Part shown: in pieces, positions 36,523 to 44,682 of the stretch
How the letters are laid out: every line of letters begins with the position of its first letter
Numbering within the stretch: position 1 is the stretch's first letter
The notes under the pieces: generated by a model
Databases searched by the model: none
Told to the model about the DNA's origin: nothing
Seen by the model: the letters and a program-made list of their open reading frames with translations, nothing else
Program-made: the position numbers and the translations under genes
Origin: Prauserella endophytica
Lineage (GTDB): Bacteria; Actinomycetota; Actinomycetes; Mycobacteriales; Pseudonocardiaceae
NCBI RefSeq assembly: GCF_005146945.1
Contig: NZ_SWMS01000007.1
Coordinates: 246,702-310,701 of the forward strand
Length of the DNA: 64,000 nucleotides
Direction of reading: 5' to 3'

Positions 36523-36607
36523 AGATTCTTTAGTGCGTGTAGTGTAACTGCCGGGAAACGTCCGAGGAACAGATCCCGGCAACTTTTTTTAGTTCGACTC
36601 CACTAAG
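36523..36607 (-). promoter_or_regulatory. Conserved promoter/operator block, copy 2
   Basis: The block repeats the order of elements seen at 26303-26389 (AGTGGAG, ACTAAAAAAAGT, TCTGTTCC, AGTTA, AATCT) on the same strand. TTAGT-N8-ACTAA (about 36589-36606) adds a dyad. It lies about 95-180 nt upstream of the ATPase start. Its upstream edge overlaps the last codons of the phosphatase gene (stop 36589-36591). Confidence 0.7.
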
Positions 36608-37185
36608 ACGCAGGGTGTCTCGTTCAGTGAGCGGATGACCACCCTGCCGCCCCGCACGCGCTCGACCCGGGAGACGCTGGCGTAGTCCGGGTGGAACCAG
36701 AAGACGTCGGAGATGCCCGCCAGATGACCGACATAGGCGTTGATGGTTCCGCCGTGGCAGACGACCGCCACCCTGCCCGCCGGGTGGCTCGCGAGGATCT
36801 CGTCGAACGCGTCGACCACGGTCGCGCGGAAGGCGGTGAGGTCTACGACGTCGGGCACGAAGTCCATGTACCGGCCCTCGGCGATGGCCGTCGATCGTGG
36901 GTCGTCGCCTTCGAGGAACTCCAGGGCGACGTACTCCATCGCGTCCGCCGGCAGCCCCCATTCCCGGAGCCCGGGAAGGCTGGTCGGCGCGTGACCGACG
37001 GCCGCACCGACGATGTCGGCGGTCTGCCTTGCCCGTCGCAGATCGCTGGAGACCAGCGCCGTCACGCCCGCGCCTTCGAGCGCCCTCGCCAAGCGCCGCG
37101 CCTGGGCTATGCCCTCGTCGTTCAACGGCGGGTCGATCCGTCCCGACTCGGGACGCCCGTGCCGGACGAGCAGCAACTCGGTCAT
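36589..37185 (-). CDS. Histidine phosphatase family protein
   Basis: This 198-residue branch-1 histidine phosphatase has the phosphohistidine motif LVRHGRPESGR (His9), SSDLRRARQTA, and the second His in VVCHGGTINA. Family members range from cofactor-dependent phosphoglycerate mutase to broad phosphatases. The catabolic setting with two APH-type kinases makes a small-molecule phosphatase plausible. Its start overlaps the SDR stop by 4 nt. Confidence 0.9.
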   Translation of the reverse strand: MTELLLVRHGRPESGRIDPPLNDEGIAQARRLARALEGAGVTALVSSDLRRARQTADIVGAAVGHAPTSLPGLREWGLPADAMEYVALEFLEGDDPRSTAIAEGRYMDFVPDVVDLTAFRATVVDAFDEILASHPAGRVAVVCHGGTINAYVGHLAGISDVFWFHPDYASVSRVERVRGGRVVIRSLNETPCVLVESN

Positions 37186-37943
37186 CGGCTGCCACCGGCG
37201 AACTCGGCCGCAAGCGTGTTCATCACGGCGCGCGGCCGACTGAGCAGATCGAGCATCCCGGTGTCGACCTGGGTCCTGACCAGGGTGGCGAACCGGTCGG
37301 GCCAGACGACGTCGTCACCCGCCAGGTGCCCGTCGACCGAACGCTCGGCGACCTCGCGAGGGGTCGCCTTCTCCGCGGCCAGCCCCGCGGCCATCTCGGT
37401 GTCGATCCAGCCCGGCAGGGACACGGTCACCGCAACGCCGTGCTCGCGGAGCTCCTCCCGCACGGACGACCCGAGCATCAAGGCGGCGGCCTTGCTGGCG
37501 CTGTAGGCCGGCGCGCTCCGGGACAGCGAGACCGCCGCCACCGAGAGGATCATGATGACGCCACCGCGACGCTGCCTCAACTGCTCGGCGAACGCTCGCA
37601 GCAGCAGCATCGACCCGAAATAGTTGACCTCCATCGTCCGGCGGAAGTCGCCGATGTCCGGCGCGGCGAGGATCGGCGCCTGGCTGGTGATGCCGGCATT
37701 GCTGATCAGCAGGTCGACATCGCCGGTCGTCGCGGCGGCCTCGATCTGTTCTGGCCGCGTGACGTCCAGTCGCACGGGAACGACCCGGCCACCGCTCCGC
37801 TCGGCCGCCCCCGCCAGCGACTCCGGGTCGCGTGCGGCGGCATAGACTTTCGCGGCGCCGCGGTCGAGCGCGACGTCGACCAACGACGCGCCAAGGCCCC
37901 GGTTGGCTCCGGTGACCAGCACTGTTCGATCCTCCAGGTCCAT
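37182..37943 (-). CDS. Short-chain dehydrogenase/reductase
   Basis: The product (253 residues) has TGANRGLG, SNAGI, LSVAAVSLS with the catalytic Ser and YSASK (Tyr, Lys). AAAGGGG precedes the ATG at 37943. The C-terminal part is not of the FabG type; it reads like the SDR_a/DltE-like group. It acts in a leftward operon with two unknowns and a histidine phosphatase, probably on an alcohol/ketone of the pathway. Confidence 0.9.
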   Translation of the reverse strand: MDLEDRTVLVTGANRGLGASLVDVALDRGAAKVYAAARDPESLAGAAERSGGRVVPVRLDVTRPEQIEAAATTGDVDLLISNAGITSQAPILAAPDIGDFRRTMEVNYFGSMLLLRAFAEQLRQRRGGVIMILSVAAVSLSRSAPAYSASKAAALMLGSSVREELREHGVAVTVSLPGWIDTEMAAGLAAEKATPREVAERSVDGHLAGDDVVWPDRFATLVRTQVDTGMLDLLSRPRAVMNTLAAEFAGGSR

Positions 37944-38005
37944 TACCGGACCCCTTTCCTTGCCGTCCTGCGTTGCGTGAACCCGCTGCCGGGCCTTGTC
38001 TCGGC

Positions 38006-38461
38006 TCATCCGCTGACGACCTGGCGGTTGCCGCTACGCCAGGAGTACTCCTGCAGACGCTCGGCGATGCGCCAGCCTGCCGTCGTGCGCACGAGCCGGT
38101 CGGCATAGCTGCCGGCGATGGTGTAGAGCTCTCCGCCCGGCGTGCCCGCACGCACATGCTGGGCGTGGAAATAGCAGCGTGCCCGTGCCGAGTCGCCGTC
38201 GACCGCCACCGTGATGCTGCCGATGAGATGCTGGGTCGCGTCGAGTCGCTCCAGCGCCGTGCGCGCCCGGTGCACGATCGCCTCCGCACCGCGCAGCCGT
38301 CCGCCCGGGTGCTCGAAGACCGCGTCGTCGAGGAAGGTCTCCGCTACGGCCACCCAATCCTTGCGGTCGAGGGCGTACGCGTAGCGCGTGCACAGGTCCG
38401 CGATCTCCGCCCGGTCCCGTAGCTGCCGAAGCTCCGCGTCCGTCGAGGTCAGCCGCTCCAC
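38006..38461 (-). CDS. NTF2-fold (SnoaL_4-like) protein
   Basis: This 151-residue protein has the SnoaL_4 pattern: helix AEIADLCTRYAYALDRKDW, then FLDDAVFEHPGG, EAIV, TQHLIGSITV and late IAERLQEYSW. The Tyr/Asp/His set resembles that of scytalone-dehydratase and ring-hydroxylase small-subunit relatives. AGGGAGG precedes the GTG at 38461. It overlaps the upstream gene by 13 nt. Dehydratase, isomerase or accessory-subunit roles are all possible. Confidence 0.84.
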   Translation of the reverse strand: MERLTSTDAELRQLRDRAEIADLCTRYAYALDRKDWVAVAETFLDDAVFEHPGGRLRGAEAIVHRARTALERLDATQHLIGSITVAVDGDSARARCYFHAQHVRAGTPGGELYTIAGSYADRLVRTTAGWRIAERLQEYSWRSGNRQVVSG

Positions 38462-39549
38462 GATTCGCCCTCCCTGATGACGACGCATTCGTAGTGAGCG
38501 GAGCCGGTGCCGCCCGGCCCGGTCAGCCGGACGAAGCTCTCCGCCCAGTCGTGGTCGAAGGTCCGCTCGTTCCCCGCGGCGTCGACGACCACGGTCGGAT
38601 GCGAGACGTCCCAGACCTCGCCCTCGAGGTAGTCGTCACCGCGGTAGACCCCTTGCCCGAGACCGTCGTCCCAGCCGCCGAAGTACCCGCCGCCCTGGCA
38701 GTAGATCCATCCCAGGTCGTCGATGCGGTACTCGCGGTGCCCGCCCTCCGCGTCGGTCAGAGCGAACGAGCCACCCGAAAGCCTGCGGCCGCCGTCGTAG
38801 AAGGTGAGGTCATGCTCGACGCCGGTCACCTCGACCAGCCGGTCCGCCAGCATGATGACCCCGCGACCCGATGCGCGGCGGCCGCTCGGATCTTCGAAGA
38901 AGTGCCCGCCGTGGTCGGGCATGTTGAACAGCACCCATTGGCGCACGCCGGGCACCCTGCGTTTGGCGGCTCCCGGCGCGGCGTACGGCCGCGGGCCGCC
39001 TCGTCCCGGGTGCATTCCCCAGGAGTGGTTGCGGAAGAAGTCCGCCGAGCCTCGGACGAGCTCATACCGCTCGCCGGCGACCTCGACCGTGCCCGAACAC
39101 GTGCCGGTGAGCTCGTAGGTCGTCCGCTCGCTCACCAGCCTGCCGTCGACTCGGGTCGTTTCCACCGGACTCCTCGACGGTGGTGTCGTGCTGTGGCACA
39201 GCAGGTCGAGCGCGATGCCCAGCTCGTTGGACCCGAGGGTCAACCTGAACTCGCGCAACGGTTCGACGATCTCGATGGCGAGCGGACCGACCCGGAGCAT
39301 GTCGAGCTCCGGCCGTAGCCGCCGGGAGACCCGCAGGTTGTACTGCCGGCCGCCGTGGCGCAGGCACACGAAGCCGTCCATGACGTCGTTGTTGGGGTAG
39401 AGCCGCAGACTCGCGGTCAGACAGACCCGTCCAGCGTGGTCGGCGACCCCGACGTAGTGACCGTCATTCCAGGAGGGGTCGCCCGTCGCGGCGCCCGCGA
39501 AGGACTCCGCGATCTGATGAAACGGGTATTCGTCCAGACCGATGAGCAT
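38449..39549 (-). CDS. Conserved hypothetical, lipocalin/AttH-like
   Basis: This 366-residue soluble protein is dominated by beta strands and aromatic residues (WGMHPGRGG, QWVLFNMPDHGG, LTFYDGGRRLSGG). The pattern recalls the tandem lipocalin-like AttH/CrtC hydratase fold and DUF7064-type proteins of mycobacterial lipid clusters, but I cannot assign a family with certainty. AAAGGG precedes the ATG. It leads the operon with NTF2, SDR and phosphatase genes. It may bind or hydrate a hydrophobic intermediate. Confidence 0.78.
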   Translation of the reverse strand: MLIGLDEYPFHQIAESFAGAATGDPSWNDGHYVGVADHAGRVCLTASLRLYPNNDVMDGFVCLRHGGRQYNLRVSRRLRPELDMLRVGPLAIEIVEPLREFRLTLGSNELGIALDLLCHSTTPPSRSPVETTRVDGRLVSERTTYELTGTCSGTVEVAGERYELVRGSADFFRNHSWGMHPGRGGPRPYAAPGAAKRRVPGVRQWVLFNMPDHGGHFFEDPSGRRASGRGVIMLADRLVEVTGVEHDLTFYDGGRRLSGGSFALTDAEGGHREYRIDDLGWIYCQGGGYFGGWDDGLGQGVYRGDDYLEGEVWDVSHPTVVVDAAGNERTFDHDWAESFVRLTGPGGTGSAHYECVVIREGESWSG

Positions 39550-39649
39550 GCGAATCCCTTTCGTCCCGGCCGGTGGACTACCGCAGCCACCATACTATAA
39601 TCTGACTTCAGAATCTATCGGGTCAGTACGAGCAGACGCGAGGTGACAG
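39550..39649. promoter_or_regulatory. Divergent promoter region
   Basis: For the rightward gene, TGGACT (39574-39579) and the perfect -10 TATAAT (39596-39601) are 16 bp apart, about 50 nt before the ATG. AATCTGACTTCAGAATCT just downstream holds the dyad TCTGA-CT-TCAGA and may be an operator, perhaps for a neighbouring TetR. Confidence 0.55.
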
Positions 39650-40090
39650 ATGCCGGACGAGGAACAGGTTCGCCAGGCGCGAGAGGACACGATCCAGGCT
39701 CTCTTCAAGGCATGGTCCAGCGGTGACCTCGACGCGCCGCGGCGCTTTCTGACCGAGGACCCGGCACTGGAGGACTCGGTCGGCGGCCGGTACGAAGGCT
39801 GGGAGGCGATCCGCGCTTACTTCGGTCACGGTCTCGACCGGTACCCCGACCTGAAACTCGAACCGTCCGGACGGTTCTGGCACCGGCCGGACGGGGTGGC
39901 CTTCACCTGGACGATGTCGGCGACGCAGACGGACTCGTCCCTCGGCCCGGAGTACGTCGGAAAGCCGTGGCGGGTCGATGGAATGAGCTTCGTCGTGTTC
40001 GAGGGCGACCGCATAGCCGAGGAGGTCGACTACCACGACGGCGGCGCTCGGCTGCGCTACCTGAAGGCCATGGAGCCGGAACGGCGTTAG
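39650..40090 (+). CDS. NTF2-fold (SnoaL-like) protein
   Basis: The product (146 residues) resembles the NTF2-fold protein at 29459 across its length: FKAWSSGDLDAP, EGWEAIRAYF, VAFTWTMSAT, WRVDGMSFVVFEG. The late Asp/His pair (EEVDYHDGG) differs. It ends in a 4-nt tail-to-tail overlap with a TetR gene. It is probably an isomerase, hydrolase or dehydratase of the same pathway. Confidence 0.85.
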   Translation: MPDEEQVRQAREDTIQALFKAWSSGDLDAPRRFLTEDPALEDSVGGRYEGWEAIRAYFGHGLDRYPDLKLEPSGRFWHRPDGVAFTWTMSATQTDSSLGPEYVGKPWRVDGMSFVVFEGDRIAEEVDYHDGGARLRYLKAMEPERR

Positions 40091-40755
40091 GAGTCCGCGT
40101 CCCACCCATTGGCCGCGACCAGGCGGACGCAGACGTCCGCGAGCTCGTCGGATAGTTCCGGCAGCGGATACCCGGTGAGGGCCCCGCCGGGCAGCACGGC
40201 CGCCTCGGCGGCGAGGATGATGTCGAGCAACGCCCTGATCCGCAGGGTGTCGCGGGCGTGCTGCTGGCGCGCGGCCCGGCCACTACGGACACCGTTCGAG
40301 AGGTAGTCGTAGGCGCGGGAGCGGTGGCGCTCCTCCCACTCGGCCCGCAGCTCCAGAGCCCGGCCGGTCGTCGACTGCGAGTAGCGGCCGATGAGGACGC
40401 TCTCGTCGGGGTGCGTCGTCCACCATTCCCAGCCGGCCTTCACGACCCGCCGGAGCACGTCGGCGCCCACCTTCTCGCCGGACGCGCGTAGCCGCATGAC
40501 GTACGCGCTGAACTGCTCCATCGCCGACTTCAGGGCCTCGTGCAGCAACTCCTCTTTGCTGCCGAAGTGGTAGTAGATCGCGGTCGGCACGACGCCGGCT
40601 TTCGCCGCGACGTCCTCGATACTTGACTCCGCATAGCCCTGACGTGCGAAAACCTCGGTCGCGACCTGGATGATCTCCGAACGCCGGGACGGACGATGCG
40701 CGGGCTTGCGTTCACCCTCCATCTCGTCGGTGACCGCATCGCCCCTACTGCCCAT
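40087..40755 (-). CDS. TetR-family regulator
   Basis: This 222-residue regulator has an HTH at about residues 27-72 (SSIEDVAAKAGVVPTAIYYHFGSKEELL) and a KstR2-like helical ligand domain. GGAG lies 7 nt before the ATG. It is divergent from a second TetR gene with only 67 nt between; both share the N-terminal string PAHRPSRR. It likely controls parts of the 18-49 kb catabolic island; the ligand is unknown (often an acyl-CoA in this group). Confidence 0.9.
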   Translation of the reverse strand: MGSRGDAVTDEMEGERKPAHRPSRRSEIIQVATEVFARQGYAESSIEDVAAKAGVVPTAIYYHFGSKEELLHEALKSAMEQFSAYVMRLRASGEKVGADVLRRVVKAGWEWWTTHPDESVLIGRYSQSTTGRALELRAEWEERHRSRAYDYLSNGVRSGRAARQQHARDTLRIRALLDIILAAEAAVLPGGALTGYPLPELSDELADVCVRLVAANGWDADS

Positions 40756-40822
40756 GGCACACTCCGCTCATCGCTCGGCGTCGCACCTGTGCCATCACCT
40801 TAGCACTGGATATTGTAGTCCC

Positions 40823-41440
40823 ATGCCAGAATCAAAAGCGCGTCGACCGGCTCATCGCCCTTCCCGGCGTTTCCAGCTCATCGAGGCCGCCGTCGAGCTT
40901 TTCGCCGTTAAGCCCGTCGACCTCGTCACGATCGCCGAGATCGTGCGGCAAGCGGGCATGACGCCGGCCGCCTTCTACTACCATTTCCCGTCCAGGGAAG
41001 ATCTCCTGCAGGAGTTCGTGACGCAGTTCGCCGAGGACTGGACCCACCAGGCCGAACGGTTGTGGGGCGATGCGCGGTCGGCCGACGATGTTCTCGCGGT
41101 GGTCCAGCGGTTGCTCGACTGGGCGAACGAGCATCGCATGAAGGCCTCGGTCTACTTCGTGAACTCACGAGGAGCCTCGGTCGCCGTCGAGGAGATCAGG
41201 CAGAACGCCACGTCGCGGACATCCGCCGCGGCGGCGGCCGCCATCTGCCGGGCAACAGGGCGGGAGCCGGGTGCCTCCACATCGCTGGAGGGATTGTCCC
41301 TGGTCACCGTTATCGAATCGGCCTTGCGTGCGGAGCTGTCTCTCGACGCCGCGTATCGCACGCTCGGCCCGCAACACTTTCGCGACGAGGTCCACGAGCA
41401 GTGCGCCCGCGTGATCAACGTGCTCTACCGGGTGGCCTGA
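40823..41440 (+). CDS. TetR-family regulator
   Basis: This 205-residue regulator has an HTH at about residues 20-62 (LVTIAEIVRQAGMTPAAFYYHFPSREDLL) and a separate helical ligand domain with little likeness to its neighbour beyond the N-terminal PAHRPSRR. It lies just upstream of an SDR gene whose leader carries a perfect 7+7 palindrome (41547-41568), a natural operator candidate for one of the two TetR proteins. Confidence 0.9.
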   Translation: MPESKARRPAHRPSRRFQLIEAAVELFAVKPVDLVTIAEIVRQAGMTPAAFYYHFPSREDLLQEFVTQFAEDWTHQAERLWGDARSADDVLAVVQRLLDWANEHRMKASVYFVNSRGASVAVEEIRQNATSRTSAAAAAAICRATGREPGASTSLEGLSLVTVIESALRAELSLDAAYRTLGPQHFRDEVHEQCARVINVLYRVA

Positions 41441-41546
41441 TCAGCGGAGCGTGGCCCAGTGCGCTGGGTGCCCGCAACGGCGGGGATCGGTAGCGCGGGA
41501 ACTGGTCAGCCGATCGAGGGTGTGCCATAGTGCAGGGCAAGTTTCA

Positions 41547-41568
41547 GTAGTTTGTATATCGAAACTAC
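41547..41568. promoter_or_regulatory. 22-bp palindromic operator
   Basis: GTAGTTT and AAACTAC form a perfect inverted repeat around GTATATCG. The size and dyad fit a TetR operator. ATATCGAAAC within it resembles ATATAGAAAC at 27036 and, on the other strand, at 42442. It lies 35 nt before the chosen SDR start. Confidence 0.65.
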
Positions 41569-41603
41569 CCATGCAGCGGAACTACTCACGAGAGGTCGGG
41601 CGC

Positions 41604-42425
41604 GTGGCGAATCGGTTGCGAGACAAGGTGGCGGTGGTTACCGGCGCCGCGAGCGGTATCGGCGAGGCGATCGCCCGGTCGATGGTCGAGGAGGGAGCGT
41701 CCGTACTGCTGGCCGACATCGCCGACAGCAAAGGGAAGGCCGTCGCCGGTGAACTGGGAGACAGCGCGGAGTTCGTCCACTGTGACGTCACGTCGGAAAG
41801 CGACATCCGCGCGCTGGTCGACCGTGCGGTCGACCAGCACGGACGCCTCGACTGCATGGTCAACAACGCGGGCGTCGTCGGCGCATCCGGTCCGATCGAC
41901 GCGCTCAGCGTCGATGACTTCGAGTTGGCGACGTCGGTTCTGCTGCGCTCCGTCTTCCTCGGTACGAAGCACGCGGCGCGCGTCATGAAGCCGCAGGGAT
42001 CAGGCGTCATCCTCGCCACGACGAGCATCGCCGGCGTGCAAGGCGGCTGGGGTCCGCACCTGTACGCGGCCGCGAAGTCCGGCGTGATCGGACTGACGCG
42101 CAATGTCGCCGCCGAACTGGCCACCTGGGGTATCCGCGCGGTTGCCATCGCTCCCGGCAAGATCGTCACGCCGATGACCGCCGGGCGGGTCGCGGGCGAC
42201 TCGAACGACTTGGCGGCCACCACCGAGGCGTTCAAGTCGCGGACGCCGTTGCGAGGACACATCGGTCTCCCCAGGGACGTCGCCGCGGCTGCCGTATGGC
42301 TCGCCAGCGACGAGGCGGGATTCGTGAGCGGCACGACGATCATGGTCGATGGCGGACTGACCACGGGCTCGAAGGAAAACCTTGCCCCTGAGGATCTCGG
42401 CAGTTGGGCGCAGCCGCAGCGATAG
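41604..42425 (+). CDS. Short-chain dehydrogenase/reductase
   Basis: This 273-residue SDR has TGAASGIG, VNNAGVVGA, TTSIAG (catalytic Ser region) and YAAAK (Tyr, Lys), with a FabG-like end VSGTTIMVDGG. The GTG at 41604 with AGAGG upstream is preferred; an ATG at 41571 directly abuts the operator palindrome. It acts beside a CoA ligase and acyl-CoA dehydrogenase, so a hydroxyl oxidation in the side-chain or ring breakdown is likely. Confidence 0.9.
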   Translation: MANRLRDKVAVVTGAASGIGEAIARSMVEEGASVLLADIADSKGKAVAGELGDSAEFVHCDVTSESDIRALVDRAVDQHGRLDCMVNNAGVVGASGPIDALSVDDFELATSVLLRSVFLGTKHAARVMKPQGSGVILATTSIAGVQGGWGPHLYAAAKSGVIGLTRNVAAELATWGIRAVAIAPGKIVTPMTAGRVAGDSNDLAATTEAFKSRTPLRGHIGLPRDVAAAAVWLASDEAGFVSGTTIMVDGGLTTGSKENLAPEDLGSWAQPQR

Positions 42426-42429
42426 TTTC

Positions 42430-42460
42430 TTGACTTCCACTGTTTCTATATGGCTAGTAT
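42430..42460 (+). promoter_or_regulatory. Promoter with internal operator-like motif
   Basis: TTGACT (42430-42435) and TAGTAT (42455-42460) are 19 bp apart. GTTTCTATAT (42442-42451), the exact complement of the 27036 motif, lies between them, where a repressor would block polymerase. The CoA-ligase GTG follows at 42496. Confidence 0.5.
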
Positions 42461-42495
42461 AGTTATCGACTCGCCCGTCGGTGACAGGAGGAACG

Positions 42496-44082
42496 GTGGA
42501 ACTGGGACCGATCGCCGAGCGCGCCGAGGAGCAGCCCGACGCCGTGGCCGTTGTCGACGACGCGCGATCGCTCACGTGGCGTGGGCTCGCGGCTGAAGTC
42601 ACCGCTGTCGCCGGCCGGTTCGCGGCGCTGGCGCCACACCCCGACCAGCGCATTGGTGTTCTCGGCGAGAACCGGATAGAGACGGTGGTCGCCCACCTGG
42701 CGGGCCTGTTGTCCGGCGTCGGCACCGTAGCCCTCTCACGGCAGCTCACCAAGACGGAACTCTCCGACCAACTCGCCGATTCCGGTGCGGTGGCCGTGGT
42801 CACGGGCCCGCTCGGTATCGCGGCGAGTCTGGTCGCCGCTGACGCGGTGGACGCCACCGTCATCGCCCACAACGTTGATCCCCGGCAGGACATCCCAGCA
42901 GGCGGCGCCATCACGACCTGGGCCGACGTGGCGTCGGCCGCTGTCCGGCCCGGCACTGAAGAGACTGACCACGCGGCGAAACGGCCGCCACGACCACCGA
43001 TCGTGTACACGTCTGGAACGACAGGCCGGGCACGGGGCACGGAGGTTCGCTGGCTGCCCAGATCGTTCGCCACCGCGCGGGAATACGCCGCGGCGCTCGC
43101 CGCCAAGGCCAGCTTCCCGTCCGGAGCGCATCTGATCGTGGGTCCCCTCCAGCACAACGGCCCGTTGACCGCCCTCCGGCACATCATCTCCGGCCAGCCA
43201 CTGGTGGTACTCGGTCGTTTCGACTCGGAGCGGGTGCTGCACCTGATCGAGCGGCACTCCGTGACGTCGTCGGTCATGGTGCCCACGCACTTCCAGCGCC
43301 TCCTCGCCCTCCCCGCCGACACCCGTGCGCGCTACGACGTGTCCTCACTCGTCACGGTTGCGCACACCGGATCGGCATGCCCGCCCGACGTGAAGCGGGC
43401 GATGATCGACTGGTGGGGCCCGGTGCTCACCGAGTCCTATGGCGGGAGCGAAATCGGCACCGTCTGCCGGATCACCTCCGAGGAGTGGCTGGCCCATCCG
43501 CGGTCCGTCGGCCGCTGCGTCCCGCCGTTCGAAGTCGTCGTGCTCGACGAGAACGGCAACCGGCTACCGCCCGGCGAAGTCGGCGTCCTCGGCTTCCGTG
43601 CACCGGCGGGGTACGACGTCGAATTCCATCGCGACCCGGAAAAGACCGCGTCCGCCCACATCGCGCCCGGCGTCGCTTCACTCGGGGACGTGGGATACGT
43701 GGACGAGGAAGGCTACGTGTTCATCACGGACCGGATCGCGGACATGGTCATCTCCGGCGGTGTGAACCTCTATCCCGCTGAGATCGAGCGTGTCCTGCTC
43801 ACGCACCCGGCGATCGCCGATGCCGCCGTCATCGGCGTGCCCGACACCGACCTCGGCGAGTCGCTGCTCGCGCTGATCGTGATCGCAGACGACGCCGAAC
43901 AACCGAGCGAGCGCGTGCTCGTCGACTTCCTGAAGCGGTCGCTTGCCGGCTACAAGGTGCCTCGCCGGTTCCGATTCGTTGACGAGGTCAGCCGCAACGC
44001 CATGGGCAAGATCGACAAGAAGCTGCTCCGCAAGCGGTACGCCGAAACCGCTGGAGCGCACAAGGAAGGGAGCGCGCTGTGA
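42496..44082 (+). CDS. AMP-forming acyl-CoA synthetase
   Basis: This 528-residue ANL-superfamily ligase has the P-loop YTSGTTGRARG (from 171; Arg replaces the usual Lys before the final Gly), YGGSE, GDVGYVDEEGY with the ribose Asp, and the C-terminal catalytic Lys in NAMGKIDKK. GGAGG is 5 nt before the GTG at 42496. It activates a carboxylic acid of the pathway as CoA thioester for the acyl-CoA dehydrogenase two genes on. The acid could be a steroid side-chain, terpenoid or aryl acid. Confidence 0.92.
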   Translation: MELGPIAERAEEQPDAVAVVDDARSLTWRGLAAEVTAVAGRFAALAPHPDQRIGVLGENRIETVVAHLAGLLSGVGTVALSRQLTKTELSDQLADSGAVAVVTGPLGIAASLVAADAVDATVIAHNVDPRQDIPAGGAITTWADVASAAVRPGTEETDHAAKRPPRPPIVYTSGTTGRARGTEVRWLPRSFATAREYAAALAAKASFPSGAHLIVGPLQHNGPLTALRHIISGQPLVVLGRFDSERVLHLIERHSVTSSVMVPTHFQRLLALPADTRARYDVSSLVTVAHTGSACPPDVKRAMIDWWGPVLTESYGGSEIGTVCRITSEEWLAHPRSVGRCVPPFEVVVLDENGNRLPPGEVGVLGFRAPAGYDVEFHRDPEKTASAHIAPGVASLGDVGYVDEEGYVFITDRIADMVISGGVNLYPAEIERVLLTHPAIADAAVIGVPDTDLGESLLALIVIADDAEQPSERVLVDFLKRSLAGYKVPRRFRFVDEVSRNAMGKIDKKLLRKRYAETAGAHKEGSAL

Positions 44083-44648
44083 GCGACAGCCGTCAAGGCC
44101 CGGCCTCCATCAGAGACGTCCTGGTCGAAGGAATGGACCTCTTCGAGTCCGAACTCGACCGTGTGACGGCCCACGACTGGGCCAACGCCACGCCGTGCGC
44201 CGATTGGACCGTCGCCGACCTGGTGCGCCACGCCGCCGACACCGCCGACCGGGCAAGTGCCTTCCTGCGAGACCAGGCGTGGCAGGCCTCGGAATCAGCC
44301 TCGCCTGCGCGAGAGCGTTGGTCGGAGGCCGGCGGGCAGCTACGCAAGGTCCTGGCGGAGACGGCCCTCGATGACCGATGGCCGCTGCCGTCCGACTCTC
44401 CGCATGCCAAGTTGCTGTTCCACGGCTGCGATTTCACCGTCCACCGATGGGACCTTGCGGTCGCCCGCGGGGAGGAAGCGGAACTGCCGGCCGCCTGGGT
44501 GTCCTTCATGGAGTCGTTCTTCCGTTCGGTGCCGGCCGAGGTGCTGCGCAGGCCACGTGCGTTCAGCGACCCGCTCGAGCCCGCCGACGGTGATGGACCG
44601 ACGCGGCGGCTCATGGCGTTCCTCGGTCGCCGCCCGCTCCCCGCGTGA
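44079..44648 (+). CDS. DinB-fold protein, mycothiol maleylpyruvate isomerase-like (TIGR03086)
   Basis: The 189-residue product shows the four-helix DinB/MDMPI_N pattern, with PCADWTVADLVRHAAD and HGCDFTVHRWDLAVA giving candidate metal-binding His residues. Family members use mycothiol or an unknown thiol. The GTG overlaps the ligase stop as GTGA after a strong AAGGAAGG box. The substrate is unknown; cis-trans isomerisation or thiol transfer on a CoA-pathway intermediate is a guess from context. The gene itself supports an actinobacterial host. Confidence 0.87.
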   Translation: MSDSRQGPASIRDVLVEGMDLFESELDRVTAHDWANATPCADWTVADLVRHAADTADRASAFLRDQAWQASESASPARERWSEAGGQLRKVLAETALDDRWPLPSDSPHAKLLFHGCDFTVHRWDLAVARGEEAELPAAWVSFMESFFRSVPAEVLRRPRAFSDPLEPADGDGPTRRLMAFLGRRPLPA

Positions 44649-44682
44649 TTCCACCGAGCCGGCAACGGAGGCGCGGCAAAGA

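Noticed and set aside
36589..36607. Shared AGTGGAG...ACTAAAAAAAGT as a duplicated phosphatase gene end
   Set aside because: Only the last codons would match; no other phosphatase sequence is present at 26.4 kb, and the similarity continues on the non-coding side.
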